Positions 8,071-17,229 of a DNA stretch of 64,000 bases are shown here, in pieces. The notes beneath the pieces are model-generated. The model did no database searches. It worked only from the letters and a program-made list of their open reading frames with translations, and was not told where the DNA came from. The position numbers and the translations under genes are program-made. Source of the stretch: an uncultured Psychrobacter sp. Its GTDB lineage: Bacteria; Pseudomonadota; Gammaproteobacteria; Pseudomonadales; Moraxellaceae. Within the stretch, counting starts at the first letter, position 1; each line of letters opens with the position of its first letter. The stretch covers positions 496,001 to 560,000 of the forward strand of contig NZ_CANKZC010000002.1 in the NCBI RefSeq assembly GCF_947488565.1, given 5' to 3'.

Positions 8071-8994
8071 TTACTTTGAAAACACTGACCAGCCTGTCCT
8101 CTCTCCCAGTAGCTCTAATGCTTTCGTCCCAAGTTTTGAGTTACCGACCGAATTTAGGCCAGGTGACCATACTGCGATGGCACCCTTGCCTGGCGCTATC
8201 GCTAGAATACCGCCACCGACACCGCTTTTGCCTGGTAGACCTACCTGATAGGCAAACTCCCCAGAGCCATCGTAGTGACCACACATCATCATTAACGAAT
8301 TGATCCGCTTGGATTGCTGCGGGCTGATCACCTTTGCCCCTGTGGGTTGATTGATACCGTTGGAGACCAAAAACAGACCTGCACGGGCTAACTGCTCACA
8401 ACTCATCGCAATCGAGCATTGATGAAAGTAAGTATTCAATATCTTATCGACATCATATTGTAGATGTCCAAAAGACTTCATAAAGTGAGCGAGTGCAGCG
8501 TTTCTATCTTCGTGGTCAATCTCAGACCTTGCCACCTTATAATCAAAGCAGATTGACGCATCATCTGCTATAAAATGCACAAACTGTATAATCTCATCCA
8601 ATATCTCTTCTGGCTCGCGTCCCATCGTGATAGCATCCACTACCGCAATCGCGCCTGCATTGATAAAAGGATTACGCGGTCGGCCCGATTCGTATTCCAA
8701 TATGGTAATGGAGTTAAAAGGGTCACCCGAGGGCTCACGGCCCACATGATTCCAGAGCGTACTGCCAAGCTTACTAAGCCCAATAGTTAGCGTAAATACT
8801 TTGGAGATACTTTGTATGGAGAATAGGGTATTGGCATCTCCTGCTGAGTATACTTGCCCATCAGGGGTGGCAACACTGATGCCAAACTGGTTGGGATTGA
8901 CATGTGCAAGCTGCGGAATATAATCTGCTACCTTTCCGCGGTCGGTCTCAAGTGCCATTTGGGCGGTGATGTCGTCTAGAATTTGTTGCATCAT
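8071..8994 (-). CDS. glsA: Glutaminase A
   Basis: A 307-residue serine-dependent beta-lactamase-fold glutaminase that hydrolyses glutamine to glutamate and ammonia in the cytoplasm. The catalytic S-x-x-K is Ser62–Lys65 (QSISK), followed by conserved blocks GREPSGDPFNS, RNPFINAGAIAV and GLPGKSGVGGGI. Length equals the usual 305–310. In acid-stressed bacteria the released ammonia also raises pH. It is a single gene on the minus strand; no clear ribosome binding site precedes the ATGATG start, so either ATG could be used. Confidence 0.95.
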   Translation of the reverse strand: MMQQILDDITAQMALETDRGKVADYIPQLAHVNPNQFGISVATPDGQVYSAGDANTLFSIQSISKVFTLTIGLSKLGSTLWNHVGREPSGDPFNSITILEYESGRPRNPFINAGAIAVVDAITMGREPEEILDEIIQFVHFIADDASICFDYKVARSEIDHEDRNAALAHFMKSFGHLQYDVDKILNTYFHQCSIAMSCEQLARAGLFLVSNGINQPTGAKVISPQQSKRINSLMMMCGHYDGSGEFAYQVGLPGKSGVGGGILAIAPGKGAIAVWSPGLNSVGNSKLGTKALELLGERTGWSVFSK

Positions 8995-9402
8995 AAAGGG
9001 ATAACCGTGTTTTTATTGAGCTTTTTGAATAGGCATGATTTTAACTGAATTTGGCACGATAAGGCGGGGAAATTATATTTTGCTATTATTTATCACGACA
9101 TATAAAGTCTGATATAAGTAACTCCATTCTAGTATTCTGTTTTGGGTGATCTATTGATAGATTTAATAAGCAAAATAAATGTTTCCATTGGGGTATGCTG
9201 ATAACATACTGAACAATTAAGCCCTTTTTTTGACCAAACATAATAACCATAAGTTGTTAAGGAAATATCAAACTATACAGAAAATACTGAGCCTCTAACC
9301 GATAGTTTACTTGGTACTGTGCCGCACACTCTCAAAATACCCCCTGACACCAAAGCTAAAAGTCTTCGAGCCAATCTTCCATTAGTTTATTGAATAAAGC
9401 CA
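8995..9402. other. Intergenic region with a possible decayed reading frame
   Basis: This is a 408-bp spacer between glsA and the 3' end of the LysR gene. The left half must contain the glsA promoter. The right half holds an open frame without a start codon, listed separately. No terminator hairpin stands out. Confidence 0.45.
9253..9393 (+). pseudogene. Possible gene remnant without a start codon
   Basis: An open frame of 46 codons follows an in-frame stop and has no ATG, GTG or TTG start with a ribosome binding site. The predicted sequence (NTEPLTDSLLGTVPHTLKIP, then KAKSLRANLPLVY) has a balanced composition unlike the surrounding AT-rich spacer. The T-D-S-L-x-G pattern recalls the C-terminal tails of small antitoxins, but this is too short to assign. 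It could be chance. Confidence 0.2.
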
Positions 9403-10287
9403 TTATAATTGCTGATCTAAGGCAATGACTGCCTGCTTCAACCAAGTACCTGCCGTACCTAAAGGTTTTTCTTTATGCCAAACCAACTCGACCGCAACTG
9501 GCCAACTGTGCTTATCAAAGTCCAGCTTTGGTGATACCAAAGAGCCATCTTTTAATGCATTAAGAATAATATGCTCAGGCACCAACGCCCAACCAAGATT
9601 ACGCTGGACAAGCTCAATAATTACCCACTGACTTTCCACCCACCATACATCAGCAGCAACCCTCAAACGTGATTTTTCTTTACTCTCATTTCGTGTTGCT
9701 ACAATCAACTGACGATACCTTTTTAAATCCTCCCAGCTTACCAATTTGTTTGCTATTTCATGCTCAGGTGAGCAAACCATTTTAAGGGGAATCCAGCCTA
9801 AGGTATGAAAGTTAATAGCTGAAGGTAAATCCTCTTGGCTCCACATAATACCCAAATCCGCCCGCTTTTCTAAAATCAAACGACTGACATCTTCCATAAT
9901 GGGAAGAAGCAATTCTAACTCCACACTTGGAAATAAGTTATCAAATTCATCCAGCAATCTAGCCAGCCACTCTGATGGATAAAGATCGTCAACTGCAAGC
10001 ACTAAACGGCTTTCGACCCCTTCACTTAAGCTTTTAGCCACCCCAAAGAAATGCTCACAGCGCTCTAAGATTAGATAAGCTTCAGCTAAGAGACGCTCAC
10101 CTTCTTCAGTTAGCTTAGGATAACGACTATCTCGGCCAAATAAAACGTTGTCTAGGTCGACTTCTAAATTAGCGACCGCCGCACTAACCGATGATTGAGC
10201 TTTACCTAACCGACGTCCTGCTGCCGAAAACGACCCTGTTTCCACAGTCGCTACAAATGCTTGCAACTGCTCTAAAGAGAAGTTCAT
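9403..10287 (-). CDS. LysR-type transcriptional regulator, likely controlling the divergent PACE pump
   Basis: A 294-residue LysR-family regulator: an N-terminal winged helix-turn-helix (about 1–60, with FSAAGRRLGKAQSSVSAAVANLE) and a periplasmic-binding-protein-like effector domain (about 90–290). It is divergent from the PACE efflux gene with a 100-bp shared promoter region. In Acinetobacter the same arrangement (AceR–AceI) lets the regulator activate the pump in response to chlorhexidine or polyamines. That regulatory role here is inferred from position, not from an operator I can identify. Confidence 0.9.
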   Translation of the reverse strand: MNFSLEQLQAFVATVETGSFSAAGRRLGKAQSSVSAAVANLEVDLDNVLFGRDSRYPKLTEEGERLLAEAYLILERCEHFFGVAKSLSEGVESRLVLAVDDLYPSEWLARLLDEFDNLFPSVELELLLPIMEDVSRLILEKRADLGIMWSQEDLPSAINFHTLGWIPLKMVCSPEHEIANKLVSWEDLKRYRQLIVATRNESKEKSRLRVAADVWWVESQWVIIELVQRNLGWALVPEHIILNALKDGSLVSPKLDFDKHSWPVAVELVWHKEKPLGTAGTWLKQAVIALDQQL

Positions 10288-10387
10288 GTATCGGTTTTTC
10301 CTATGGATAGTAACTTTGAAGTATTATTTTAGCAGATACAATAGATTTAAATTAACAATATGAACTGATATTCTATAAGGATTAAAC

Positions 10388-10834
10388 ATGCGAACTCATA
10401 GAGATCGTATTCGTCACGCTGTTGGATTTGAAATAATTGCATTAATACTATCCATCCCAATTATGAGCTTCTTCTTTGATTTTAATATTAAGGATATCAG
10501 CGTTATTGCCATCACAGGCTCTATCATAGCAACCCTATGGAACTACGGATTCAATATTGCCTTTGATAAGGGAATGGTGAGATTTAAACGTAGTACATTT
10601 AAGACGCCAGCGTTAAGGATGCTTCATGTATTACTGTTTGAGAGTGGCCTGCTGATGCTCTATCTGCCGATGGTCTCTTGGTATCTTGGCATTACTTTAT
10701 GGCAAGCCTTTATTATGGATGCGTCATTGGTTGGTTTTTATCTGGTTTATACCTTCTCTTATAACTGGGCTTATGACAAGATTTTCCCAATACCGTATTT
10801 TAATTATGAAAGAAATGAAGCGGTTTCTATATAG
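10388..10834 (+). CDS. PACE family multidrug efflux transporter
   Basis: A 148-residue protein with four transmembrane helices arranged as two tandem bacterial transmembrane pair domains. The N-terminus RDRIRHAVGFEIIAL places a glutamate at residue 15, matching the essential Glu15 of AceI, and a second W-x-Y-x-FNIAFD block ends the first pair. PACE proteins export chlorhexidine, acriflavine and short diamines by proton exchange across the inner membrane. Its divergent LysR neighbour is the probable regulator. The terminator within the pnp-derived repeat downstream may end this transcript. Confidence 0.92.
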   Translation: MRTHRDRIRHAVGFEIIALILSIPIMSFFFDFNIKDISVIAITGSIIATLWNYGFNIAFDKGMVRFKRSTFKTPALRMLHVLLFESGLLMLYLPMVSWYLGITLWQAFIMDASLVGFYLVYTFSYNWAYDKIFPIPYFNYERNEAVSI

Positions 10835-10878
10835 ACTGCTTTAGCTATCTACAAAACAATTTTCCAATTATTCAAAAA

Positions 10879-10996
10879 CAAAAAAACCGCCCTGAGCATC
10901 AACCCAAGACGGTTTTTTGTATCAAACTAAGCTACTTATTCAGCAGTTGCCGTTGTACCCTGCTCGATACCTTTCATAGTCAACTTAATGCGACCA
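10879..10996 (-). repeat. Left copy of a 118-bp direct repeat: duplicated pnp 3' end plus terminator
   Basis: This segment matches 13230–13347 at 115 of 118 positions. In the minus orientation it encodes the last codons of polynucleotide phosphorylase ([19 protein letters not shown], stop) followed by the pnp terminator hairpin. The three differences are one synonymous change (ATC for ATT), one Thr-to-Ala change, and one terminator base change that keeps pairing as G·U. No pnp sequence continues upstream, so it is a fragment. The bidirectional hairpin probably terminates the PACE gene. Confidence 0.92.
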
Positions 10997-11209
10997 ACAT
11001 GAGATTACTCCAGTGCTCATCTTCTTTAACCAGTTCCATTAAACTCAAATCAAATTTAAGTATAGCTTATTGTGCTCGACGAAGTTGAATTGTAGATATT
11101 TCATCACTTCAACGGATAAATTTTTGAATCTAATAAATACTACTCGTAGATCATCAACTGATAAGTTAGGCTCAACCAACTCCCTCCTTCCTATCTTTTC
11201 ATTAATGGT
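10997..11209 (-). pseudogene. Possible frameshifted gene remnant next to the pnp fragment
   Basis: Minus-strand translation from 11209 gives about 50 codons with protein-like composition (INEKIGRRELVEPNLSVDDL, then RVVFIRFKNLSVEVMKYLQF) ending at a stop near 11045. A one-base shift continues into KFDLSLMELVKEDEHWSNLM up to the repeat boundary. There is no start codon or ribosome binding site. I recognise no family. It may be the tail of a decayed gene carried with the inserted segment; chance cannot be excluded. Confidence 0.3.
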
Positions 11210-11416
11210 CTATAAATAGTATTAAGCGTTACGTATTACTGGTTTCATTTATGTACATCCTAATCACGCTGATATACGTTTAGACAAGTGAACCTATAAG
11301 ATACTTGGGCTATAACTTAGTAATCAATGCTTAACACAGAAGCCAACTACAAATTATTCTATAATGACTCCAATATAAAGGACTCATCTAAATTGATATC
11401 TGAGTAAAAAATACGT

Positions 11417-12442
11417 TTATTTATCTCTTAAAAGCCCTTCAATTATCCAATTTTGGAGGTTTAAATCGCTCTCATGCCAATTTATATCTTTATCCCAATA
11501 CCCTTCAGAGCGTTCAAGAAAATTCAACATAGGAAAACCATAACTTATTTCTACAACTTTAATTTCATCGTCTATACCGTGAATCAGGTCAATGGCTAAT
11601 GACTGAGTTTCAAGTTTATCAGAAACATTAAAAGCTAACTCTATGTACCTTTTATCAATTTTGTCATTATCAAAAACCAAATTTCCGCTTCCTGATGCTC
11701 TAAAATCATTCTCTCTAACCATTCTCTTTAAAGCTACTGCTTTATTGTCAATCACGACAACTCTAACGTCAAAACCTTTATTTTCTATAAAGTCTTGAAA
11801 ATAAGCATAATCACGTTCAGGACTTTGTTTTTTAGCAAACTCGCTATTAAAAAAAAGTCTTGTAACACCTTTTAAAACATTTGTTAATGAATCTATACTT
11901 ACTGTATCTTTTCCACTCTTTCTAAGCGCTTCTTTTAAATACCCAACCCTATCTAGCTGAGGGAATCCCTTTCCAAAAGACTTATCTATAAACTTAATTG
12001 CGTCCGACTTTGATCTAGCCAACTTAACATTACTAGACCCTGCACCTCGAGTTAGTTTGAAAACTTTGGGATAGCTAGTATTCTTTGCCCATTTCTTCGC
12101 TTGTTTCTTATCATAAAAAATATAGCTAGGAACTATTGGTATACCAGCAGCTTCAAGAAGATACTTTTGAGCGACCTTGTTATCAAAATGCCAGTTTGTT
12201 TTAAAATCAGGAAAAACCTTTAATCCTGAATGTTCTATAGCGAAAAGGATATTTTTGGCAGCGAGAACATCCTTGATTTGTGAATGATGATGATGCCACA
12301 TAAAAACATCATAACCCTTTAGTTGTTCTATAATATCAGTATCAAAAGCATTAACTAACTTATAATCAATATTTTTATTTTTGCAATATTCAATCCAACG
12401 ATCGGAAAAACTTCCTGGTCTATGATGAATAGCTACTTTCAT
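11417..12442 (-). CDS. Orphan ATP-grasp ligase-like protein
   Basis: A 341-residue protein. An N-terminal preATP-grasp-like domain (about 1–100) is followed by the ATP-binding fold: KVFKLTRGAGSSNVKLA (about 128–144, phosphate-binding lysine and glycine-rich loop), YFQDFIENKGFDVRVVVID (adenine hinge) and a C-terminal KVVEISYGFPMLNF in place of the usual E-x-N metal motif. ATP-grasp enzymes join a carboxylate to an amine or thiol through an acyl phosphate; RimK, glutathione synthetase and peptide-ligase members look like this. It stands alone in an AT-rich segment bounded by pnp-derived repeats, with Lys/Asn/Ile-rich composition unlike its neighbours, suggesting horizontal acquisition. The substrate is unknown. 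Confidence 0.8.
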   Translation of the reverse strand: MKVAIHHRPGSFSDRWIEYCKNKNIDYKLVNAFDTDIIEQLKGYDVFMWHHHHSQIKDVLAAKNILFAIEHSGLKVFPDFKTNWHFDNKVAQKYLLEAAGIPIVPSYIFYDKKQAKKWAKNTSYPKVFKLTRGAGSSNVKLARSKSDAIKFIDKSFGKGFPQLDRVGYLKEALRKSGKDTVSIDSLTNVLKGVTRLFFNSEFAKKQSPERDYAYFQDFIENKGFDVRVVVIDNKAVALKRMVRENDFRASGSGNLVFDNDKIDKRYIELAFNVSDKLETQSLAIDLIHGIDDEIKVVEISYGFPMLNFLERSEGYWDKDINWHESDLNLQNWIIEGLLRDK

Positions 12443-13229
12443 TTATATTTTCCTCAAAAAAAATCATTGAATATTTTAAAAAAACGGAGTCAATAGATTC
12501 TGTTTTTCTTAAAAGAGAGATCATTAAAACACAAAATTAATTTAATAGCACAATTGATACTACATTAATAGAGCAAAATTGTTGATATGACATGATTAAT
12601 GTGATGACCGAATTAATTGTATATCGTAAAATTAAATACATATTAAATAGATACTAAAATGTAAGTTGCTTTAACATAATGCGGTACATTTTGAGCACTA
12701 AATTTTAATAGCTTTGGGTAGCGGTTTAACGGCTATTATGAAGCCCGTACTCAAAAATAAAGACAGCAACATCTTGATTTTATTAAAAATATTTTAAAAG
12801 GATAGCGAAAACTACTACAAAAAAATTGATAATTAACACACATTCTAATATTACGACTAATCTATCTAACTATAAAACACTATATAGATAGAATCAAACA
12901 ATATGTTTCAATCCGAATATAAGACGGAAATTTAGAAAAACACTTATTTATTACTTGGATAAAACCAATAAAATATCGAAATCAAAACTTATGATTCAAC
13001 CAAAAAGTCCATAATCACTATTATAACAATGCTGATGGCAAATTAAAGAAGACTCAATTTACTTTGGAAAATATTACTACATGTGGACGACAAGGTATAT
13101 TGTAATTATGTCAATAGCTAGATCTATTGTTACGTATAGCGCACAGCCAGAGATTAATATCCTTACTAGGAAACTAAATGCATTTGATAAAAGCAATATT
13201 TAACTATTTAGTAACATTAAAGAGATAGA
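12443..13229. other. Gene-free AT-rich region, 787 bp
   Basis: This stretch is strongly A+T-rich, with stop codons in all frames. I found no coding frame, tRNA, rRNA or obvious terminator. It contains the promoter region of the ATP-grasp gene and otherwise looks like non-coding or decayed acquired DNA. It ends at the right 118-bp repeat. Confidence 0.6.
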
Positions 13230-13347
13230 CAAAAAAACCGCCCTGAGCATCAACCCAAGGCGGTTTTTTGTATCAAACTAAGCTACTTATTCAGCAGTTG
13301 TCGTTGTACCCTGCTCAATACCTTTCATAGTCAACTTAATGCGACCA
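13230..13347 (-). repeat. Right copy of the 118-bp direct repeat (3' end of intact pnp plus terminator)
   Basis: The right copy is the authentic 3' end of pnp (stop at 13287) with its terminator at 13231–13271. The left copy lies at 10879–10996 in the same orientation. The 2,233 bp between them carry the ATP-grasp gene. Confidence 0.92.
13231..13271 (-). terminator. pnp terminator
   Basis: On the minus strand AAAACCGCC and GGCGGTTTT pair around a 14-nt loop and are followed by a T run. The hairpin is also A-flanked, so it could work in both directions. Confidence 0.88.
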
Positions 13348-15416
13348 CGGTTATCAACGTCTTGAACCAAGACACTAACCGTCTGACCTTCTTTTAGATA
13401 ATCTGATACATTCTCTACACGCTCTTCTGCGATTTGTGAGATATGAACGAGGCCATCTGTGTTTGGCAAGACGTTAACGAACGCGCCGAAGTCAACGATA
13501 CGAGCGACCGTACCTTCGTAAGTTTTACCAACTTCAACTTCAGCCGTTAACGCTTCGATTTTACCGATAGCGGCTTTAGTTGCCGCTTTGTTTTCACCAA
13601 AGATACGAATCGTACCAGCATCATCAATATCGATAACCGCGCCAGTTTCTTCTGTGAGCTGACGAATCATCGCGCCGCCTTTACCGATGACATCACGGAT
13701 TTTATCAGGATTGATTTCGATAACCGCGTAGTTCGGTGCATGAGCGTTGATTTCAGTACGGCTCTCTGGCAATACTTGGTTCATGGCATCCAAGATATGG
13801 ATACGACCAGCATGAGCTTGCTTTAGCGCTTGCTCCATGATGTCAGGCGTGATGCCCTCGATTTTGATGTCCATCTGTAGCGCAGTGATACCGTCTTTAG
13901 AACCAGCGACCTTAAAGTCCATATCGCCTAAATGATCTTCATCACCTAAGATGTCTGACAATACAGCAAAGCGCTCGCCTTCTTTAACCAGACCCATTGC
14001 AATACCAGCGACTGGCGCTTTTAATGGTACACCAGCATCCATCAATGCCAAGCTTGCACCGCAAACAGACGCCATAGAAGAAGAACCATTTGATTCAGTG
14101 ATTTCTGATACCACACGGATGACATACGGGAAGCGTTCGCTGTCCGGTAACATCGCTTGTACACCGCGGCGCGCTAGACGACCATGACCGATTTCGCGAC
14201 GTTTAGGGATACCTTCACGGCCAGTCTCACCCACTGAGAAATGCGGGAAGTTATAGTGCAGCATGAAATGGTCACGGATAGTGCCACCTAATGAATCAAT
14301 CATATTGACGTCACGGCTATTACCTAGCGTAGTGGTGACTAATGCTTGCGTCTCACCGCGAGTAAATAATGCTGAACCATGCGTATATGGCAATACACCA
14401 ACCTGCACGTCAAGCGCGCGGACTGTTTCAGGATCACGGCCATCGATACGCGGCTTACCTGACAAGATATTGTCACGAACCGTACGATATTTAAGGTCGT
14501 TATAGATTTCTTTTAGCTCAGATACCGTATCAGCATAAGTTTCTGACTCAGCATCACCAGCAAGCGCATCAATGATTGATTGCTTAATTTCATCGAGCTT
14601 AGTGTAGCGCGCTTGCTTATCAGTAATGGTATAAGCATCTGCAACTTGCTCGCCGAACTGCTCTTTGATGCTGCTGGTAAGCGCTTGATCACGCTCAGGG
14701 GCAACATACTGCTGCTTAGCGGTACCGATCTCTTCTGCCATTGAAGCAATGTTATCAATCACGATTTGCTGTTGCTGATGACCGTATAATACCGCGCCTA
14801 ACATCTGATCTTCTGAAAGCTCTGCTGCTTCAGATTCAACCATTAATACTGCAGACTTGGTACCAGCTACGACTAGGTCAAGATCACTCTCTTTAAGCTG
14901 CTCAGTCGTTGGGTTTAGTACGTACTCACCACCGATAAAGCCAACACGTGCCGCAGCGACAGGACCATTAAATGGCGCATCAGAGATCGCCAATGCTGCT
15001 GAAGCACCGATTAATGCTGCAATGTCTGCAGACTGAGTTTTATCTGAGGATACAACTGTTGCGGTAATCTGAATCTCGTTGACATAGCCTTCAGGGAACA
15101 GTGGACGAATCGGACGATCAATGAGACGCGAGGTTAGAGTCTCAAACTCGCTCGCGCGGCCTTCACGTTTGCCGTATGCACCTGGAATTTTGCCCGCTGC
15201 ATACATTTTTTCTTGATAGTTTACCGTTAATGGAAAGAAGTTTTGACCTTCTTTAGCTTCAGACTTTACTACTGCTGCAACCAGTACTGATACACCGCCC
15301 ATATGAACCATAATAGAGTTGGCTTGGCGGGCAACACGGCCAGTTTCAAGGACGACTTTTTGGTCGCCATATTGGAATTCACGTTTAATAGTATTAAACA
15401 TTGTCGGATTTGTCAT
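13287..15416 (-). CDS. pnp: Polynucleotide phosphorylase
   Basis: A 709-residue 3'-to-5' exoribonuclease of the degradosome that releases nucleoside diphosphates by phosphorolysis. It has two RNase PH domains (about 10–230 and 320–550; the second contains [10 protein letters not shown] and [12 protein letters not shown]), a KH domain (about 555–615, [20 protein letters not shown]) and an S1 domain (about 620–690, [17 protein letters not shown]). Length matches the E. coli enzyme (711). It follows rpsO, as in most gammaproteobacteria, but a terminator and 626 bp separate them. Its last 32 codons are duplicated at 10.9 kb. Confidence 0.98.
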   Translation of the reverse strand: MTNPTMFNTIKREFQYGDQKVVLETGRVARQANSIMVHMGGVSVLVAAVVKSEAKEGQNFFPLTVNYQEKMYAAGKIPGAYGKREGRASEFETLTSRLIDRPIRPLFPEGYVNEIQITATVVSSDKTQSADIAALIGASAALAISDAPFNGPVAAARVGFIGGEYVLNPTTEQLKESDLDLVVAGTKSAVLMVESEAAELSEDQMLGAVLYGHQQQQIVIDNIASMAEEIGTAKQQYVAPERDQALTSSIKEQFGEQVADAYTITDKQARYTKLDEIKQSIIDALAGDAESETYADTVSELKEIYNDLKYRTVRDNILSGKPRIDGRDPETVRALDVQVGVLPYTHGSALFTRGETQALVTTTLGNSRDVNMIDSLGGTIRDHFMLHYNFPHFSVGETGREGIPKRREIGHGRLARRGVQAMLPDSERFPYVIRVVSEITESNGSSSMASVCGASLALMDAGVPLKAPVAGIAMGLVKEGERFAVLSDILGDEDHLGDMDFKVAGSKDGITALQMDIKIEGITPDIMEQALKQAHAGRIHILDAMNQVLPESRTEINAHAPNYAVIEINPDKIRDVIGKGGAMIRQLTEETGAVIDIDDAGTIRIFGENKAATKAAIGKIEALTAEVEVGKTYEGTVARIVDFGAFVNVLPNTDGLVHISQIAEERVENVSDYLKEGQTVSVLVQDVDNRGRIKLTMKGIEQGTTTTAE

Positions 15417-16042
15417 ATATTTTTCCTAATGTTGAATGACGAAAACAATTTCAATTGCTTGCGCAATCTAATATCGGTCATTAAATGTTCTATCGTACTT
15501 TGATGTACTGATAAATCGTATTTGGTGGCCTTATTGCCAGGTCATATATTTACCAATTGTACTACTGTATTTTCTTTATTATTCAGATTCAGTTTTTATA
15601 GCCATCTACCATCATAAACTTTTTATCATCATGGATTTTAATAGTGTTCTACACCGTTTTCACACTCTTTTTGTTATGTAAATTATTTATATAACATAAC
15701 AATATATAGAGACAAACTACGAGATAGATACCGTATTTTAACGCGCTATAAAATTACACAATGCACCATTTTACAGTGATTTATAGGTGTTGACCAATTA
15801 AATACAAAACTGAGTGTTTTTATGGTTAAAAGTTGGGCTAAATGGCAACCATACTACCTAATACTTACCAAATATCCATAAAAAAGCGGCGTGAAACTAT
15901 TCCACACCGCTCTTTCATTACTTACATATTATATTGATAACAGTCAATTGTTTTTTCAACACTTAAAAGAGAGTCTTCAGAGTCATATGACAAATAAGCA
16001 CTACCTTTTTACTTAACTATTATTAATATTGCAAACGTCAAA
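15417..16042. other. rpsO–pnp intergenic region, 626 bp
   Basis: The right part holds the rpsO terminator (15880–15915). The remainder is the AT-rich upstream region of pnp. In E. coli the pnp leader forms an RNase III-cut hairpin used for autoregulation; I did not find a convincing long hairpin here. No coding frame was seen. Confidence 0.5.
15880..15915 (-). terminator. rpsO terminator
   Basis: On the minus strand AGCGGTGTG pairs with CACGCCGCT (one G·U) around a 9-nt loop, then TTTTTT. It lies about 130 bp after the rpsO stop and separates rpsO from pnp. Confidence 0.85.
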
Positions 16043-16309
16043 TTAACGACGTAGACCCAACTGTTTGATAACAGTTGTATAGCGACCAAGATCTTTACCT
16101 TTTAGGTAATCAAGCAATTTACGGCGCGTGTTAACCATACGGATAAGGCCACGACGGCTATGGTGATCGGCTTTATGCTCTTTAAAATGATTCTGTAGAT
16201 CATTGATACGAGCACTTAATAAAGCGATTTGAACTTCTGGTGAGCCTGTGTCATTTTCGCCGCGCTGGTATTGAGCGATGATTTGTTCGCGATCGGTATT
16301 AGTTAGCAT
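16043..16309 (-). CDS. rpsO: 30S ribosomal protein S15
   Basis: An 88-residue S15 (starting MLTNTDREQ), which binds the central domain of 16S rRNA early in 30S assembly. The core [20 protein letters not shown] and [20 protein letters not shown] are canonical. The start at 16309 is preferred over a longer frame because GGAG precedes it and the family length is 88–89 residues. Its position just after truB and before pnp is the conserved order, although here about 1.8 kb with three small genes separates it from truB. Confidence 0.98.
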   Translation of the reverse strand: MLTNTDREQIIAQYQRGENDTGSPEVQIALLSARINDLQNHFKEHKADHHSRRGLIRMVNTRRKLLDYLKGKDLGRYTTVIKQLGLRR

Positions 16310-16678
16310 AAATATCTCCGGCAATGCTAAAAGCTCAAAGATGTACTCAAACTTAAGCCATCTTTTAAGCATTAGAATAGTAATTAAAGTAACTTTATCG
16401 TCATTCAGGACAACCCTGCATTACTAGAGTTGACCTAGTGTACGACAAGCTCAATGAGTAATAACAATTATTTAAAAATAGATTGGATAATGACGAAATA
16501 CTGCATAAATCGACCTTATAATCGAAATAGTAAACAAAGTATTTTAACTTATCTAAAATCATATTCAAATGTGGTGGCATTATAACAAAAAACTGCTGAA
16601 CTCGCAGCAGTTTTTCATATTAGTTTTCTTGTTTAATCAAGATTTTTTAGAAGCAATAAAGTAACGGATCGTCTTAGA
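16310..16678. other. Region upstream of rpsO, 369 bp
   Basis: It contains the rpsO promoter region and, at 16586–16615, a terminator for the small gene to the right. No coding frame was seen. Confidence 0.5.
16586..16615 (-). terminator. Bidirectional-looking terminator after the 58-codon gene
   Basis: AAAACTGCTG pairs with CAGCAGTTTT around a short loop, with A and T runs on either side. It lies 64 bp past the stop of the small minus-strand gene at 16679. Confidence 0.85.
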
Positions 16679-16855
16679 CTATTTGTTTTTTATATCAGCT
16701 TCAGTAGCATTGCCACCAAGCTCATCATCATCTAAAGGCACTGTCGTCGCTTCTGCTATGCTATCTGGAATAACGTCTTTGCTAGGATTGATGTCTTCTG
16801 CAAGCTTTTCAATTTCTTGTTCTTGTTTATCCATATTTTGTTTTGATTTATCCAT
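16679..16855 (-). CDS. Small acidic protein, 58 residues
   Basis: Minus-strand ORF MDKSKQNMDKQEQEIEKLAE, continuing to ...GGNATEADIKNK. AGGAAA stands 6–11 nt upstream (TTTAAGGAAATATT). It is acidic and hydrophilic with no cysteine, probably a helix (residues 5–22) followed by a disordered tail. It is followed by a good terminator. I recognise no family. Together with the next small gene it resembles the tiny hydrophilic stress-induced proteins common in Moraxellaceae, but that is only an impression. Confidence 0.6.
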   Translation of the reverse strand: MDKSKQNMDKQEQEIEKLAEDINPSKDVIPDSIAEATTVPLDDDELGGNATEADIKNK

Positions 16856-16971
16856 AATATTTCCTTAAAACCATTTAATAACTGTGAGTACTAACCATCA
16901 CTTGATTAGTACTCATAGTAGAAAACTCATAGTAGAAATTCGTTTAACAAAAGCTTCTTGGACTTAAAGCA

Positions 16972-17136
16972 CTACTTATCGTCGTCTTTAGCATTTTCTA
17001 AATTATTAGCGATACGCTCGGCTGCAGCTTCAGTATCTTCAGTATGGTTGTCTTCAGTTTGGCTCTTGAGCGCTGCAGTTGCTGACTCAGAACGTTGTTG
17101 CTCCACTTTAGTATCGTTTGGATTAGGGTTAGCCAT
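16972..17136 (-). CDS. Small hydrophilic acidic protein, 54 residues
   Basis: Minus-strand ORF MANPNPNDTKVEQQRSESAT, continuing to ...NNLENAKDDDK. AAGGAAATT stands just upstream, similar in sequence to the leader of the neighbouring 58-codon gene. It is rich in Glu, Asp, Asn, Ala and Thr, without hydrophobic segments, and likely disordered or helical. The function is unknown. It lies 116 bp upstream of the 58-codon gene and may share a transcript with it. Confidence 0.6.
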   Translation of the reverse strand: MANPNPNDTKVEQQRSESATAALKSQTEDNHTEDTEAAAERIANNLENAKDDDK

Positions 17137-17229
17137 AATAATTTCCTTAGTTAATATCAGTTAATATTGTTCCAGTTTAAAATAAAAATATAATGAGTTG
17201 TTTTATGTTTTGTAGAGTATTTAAACTGG

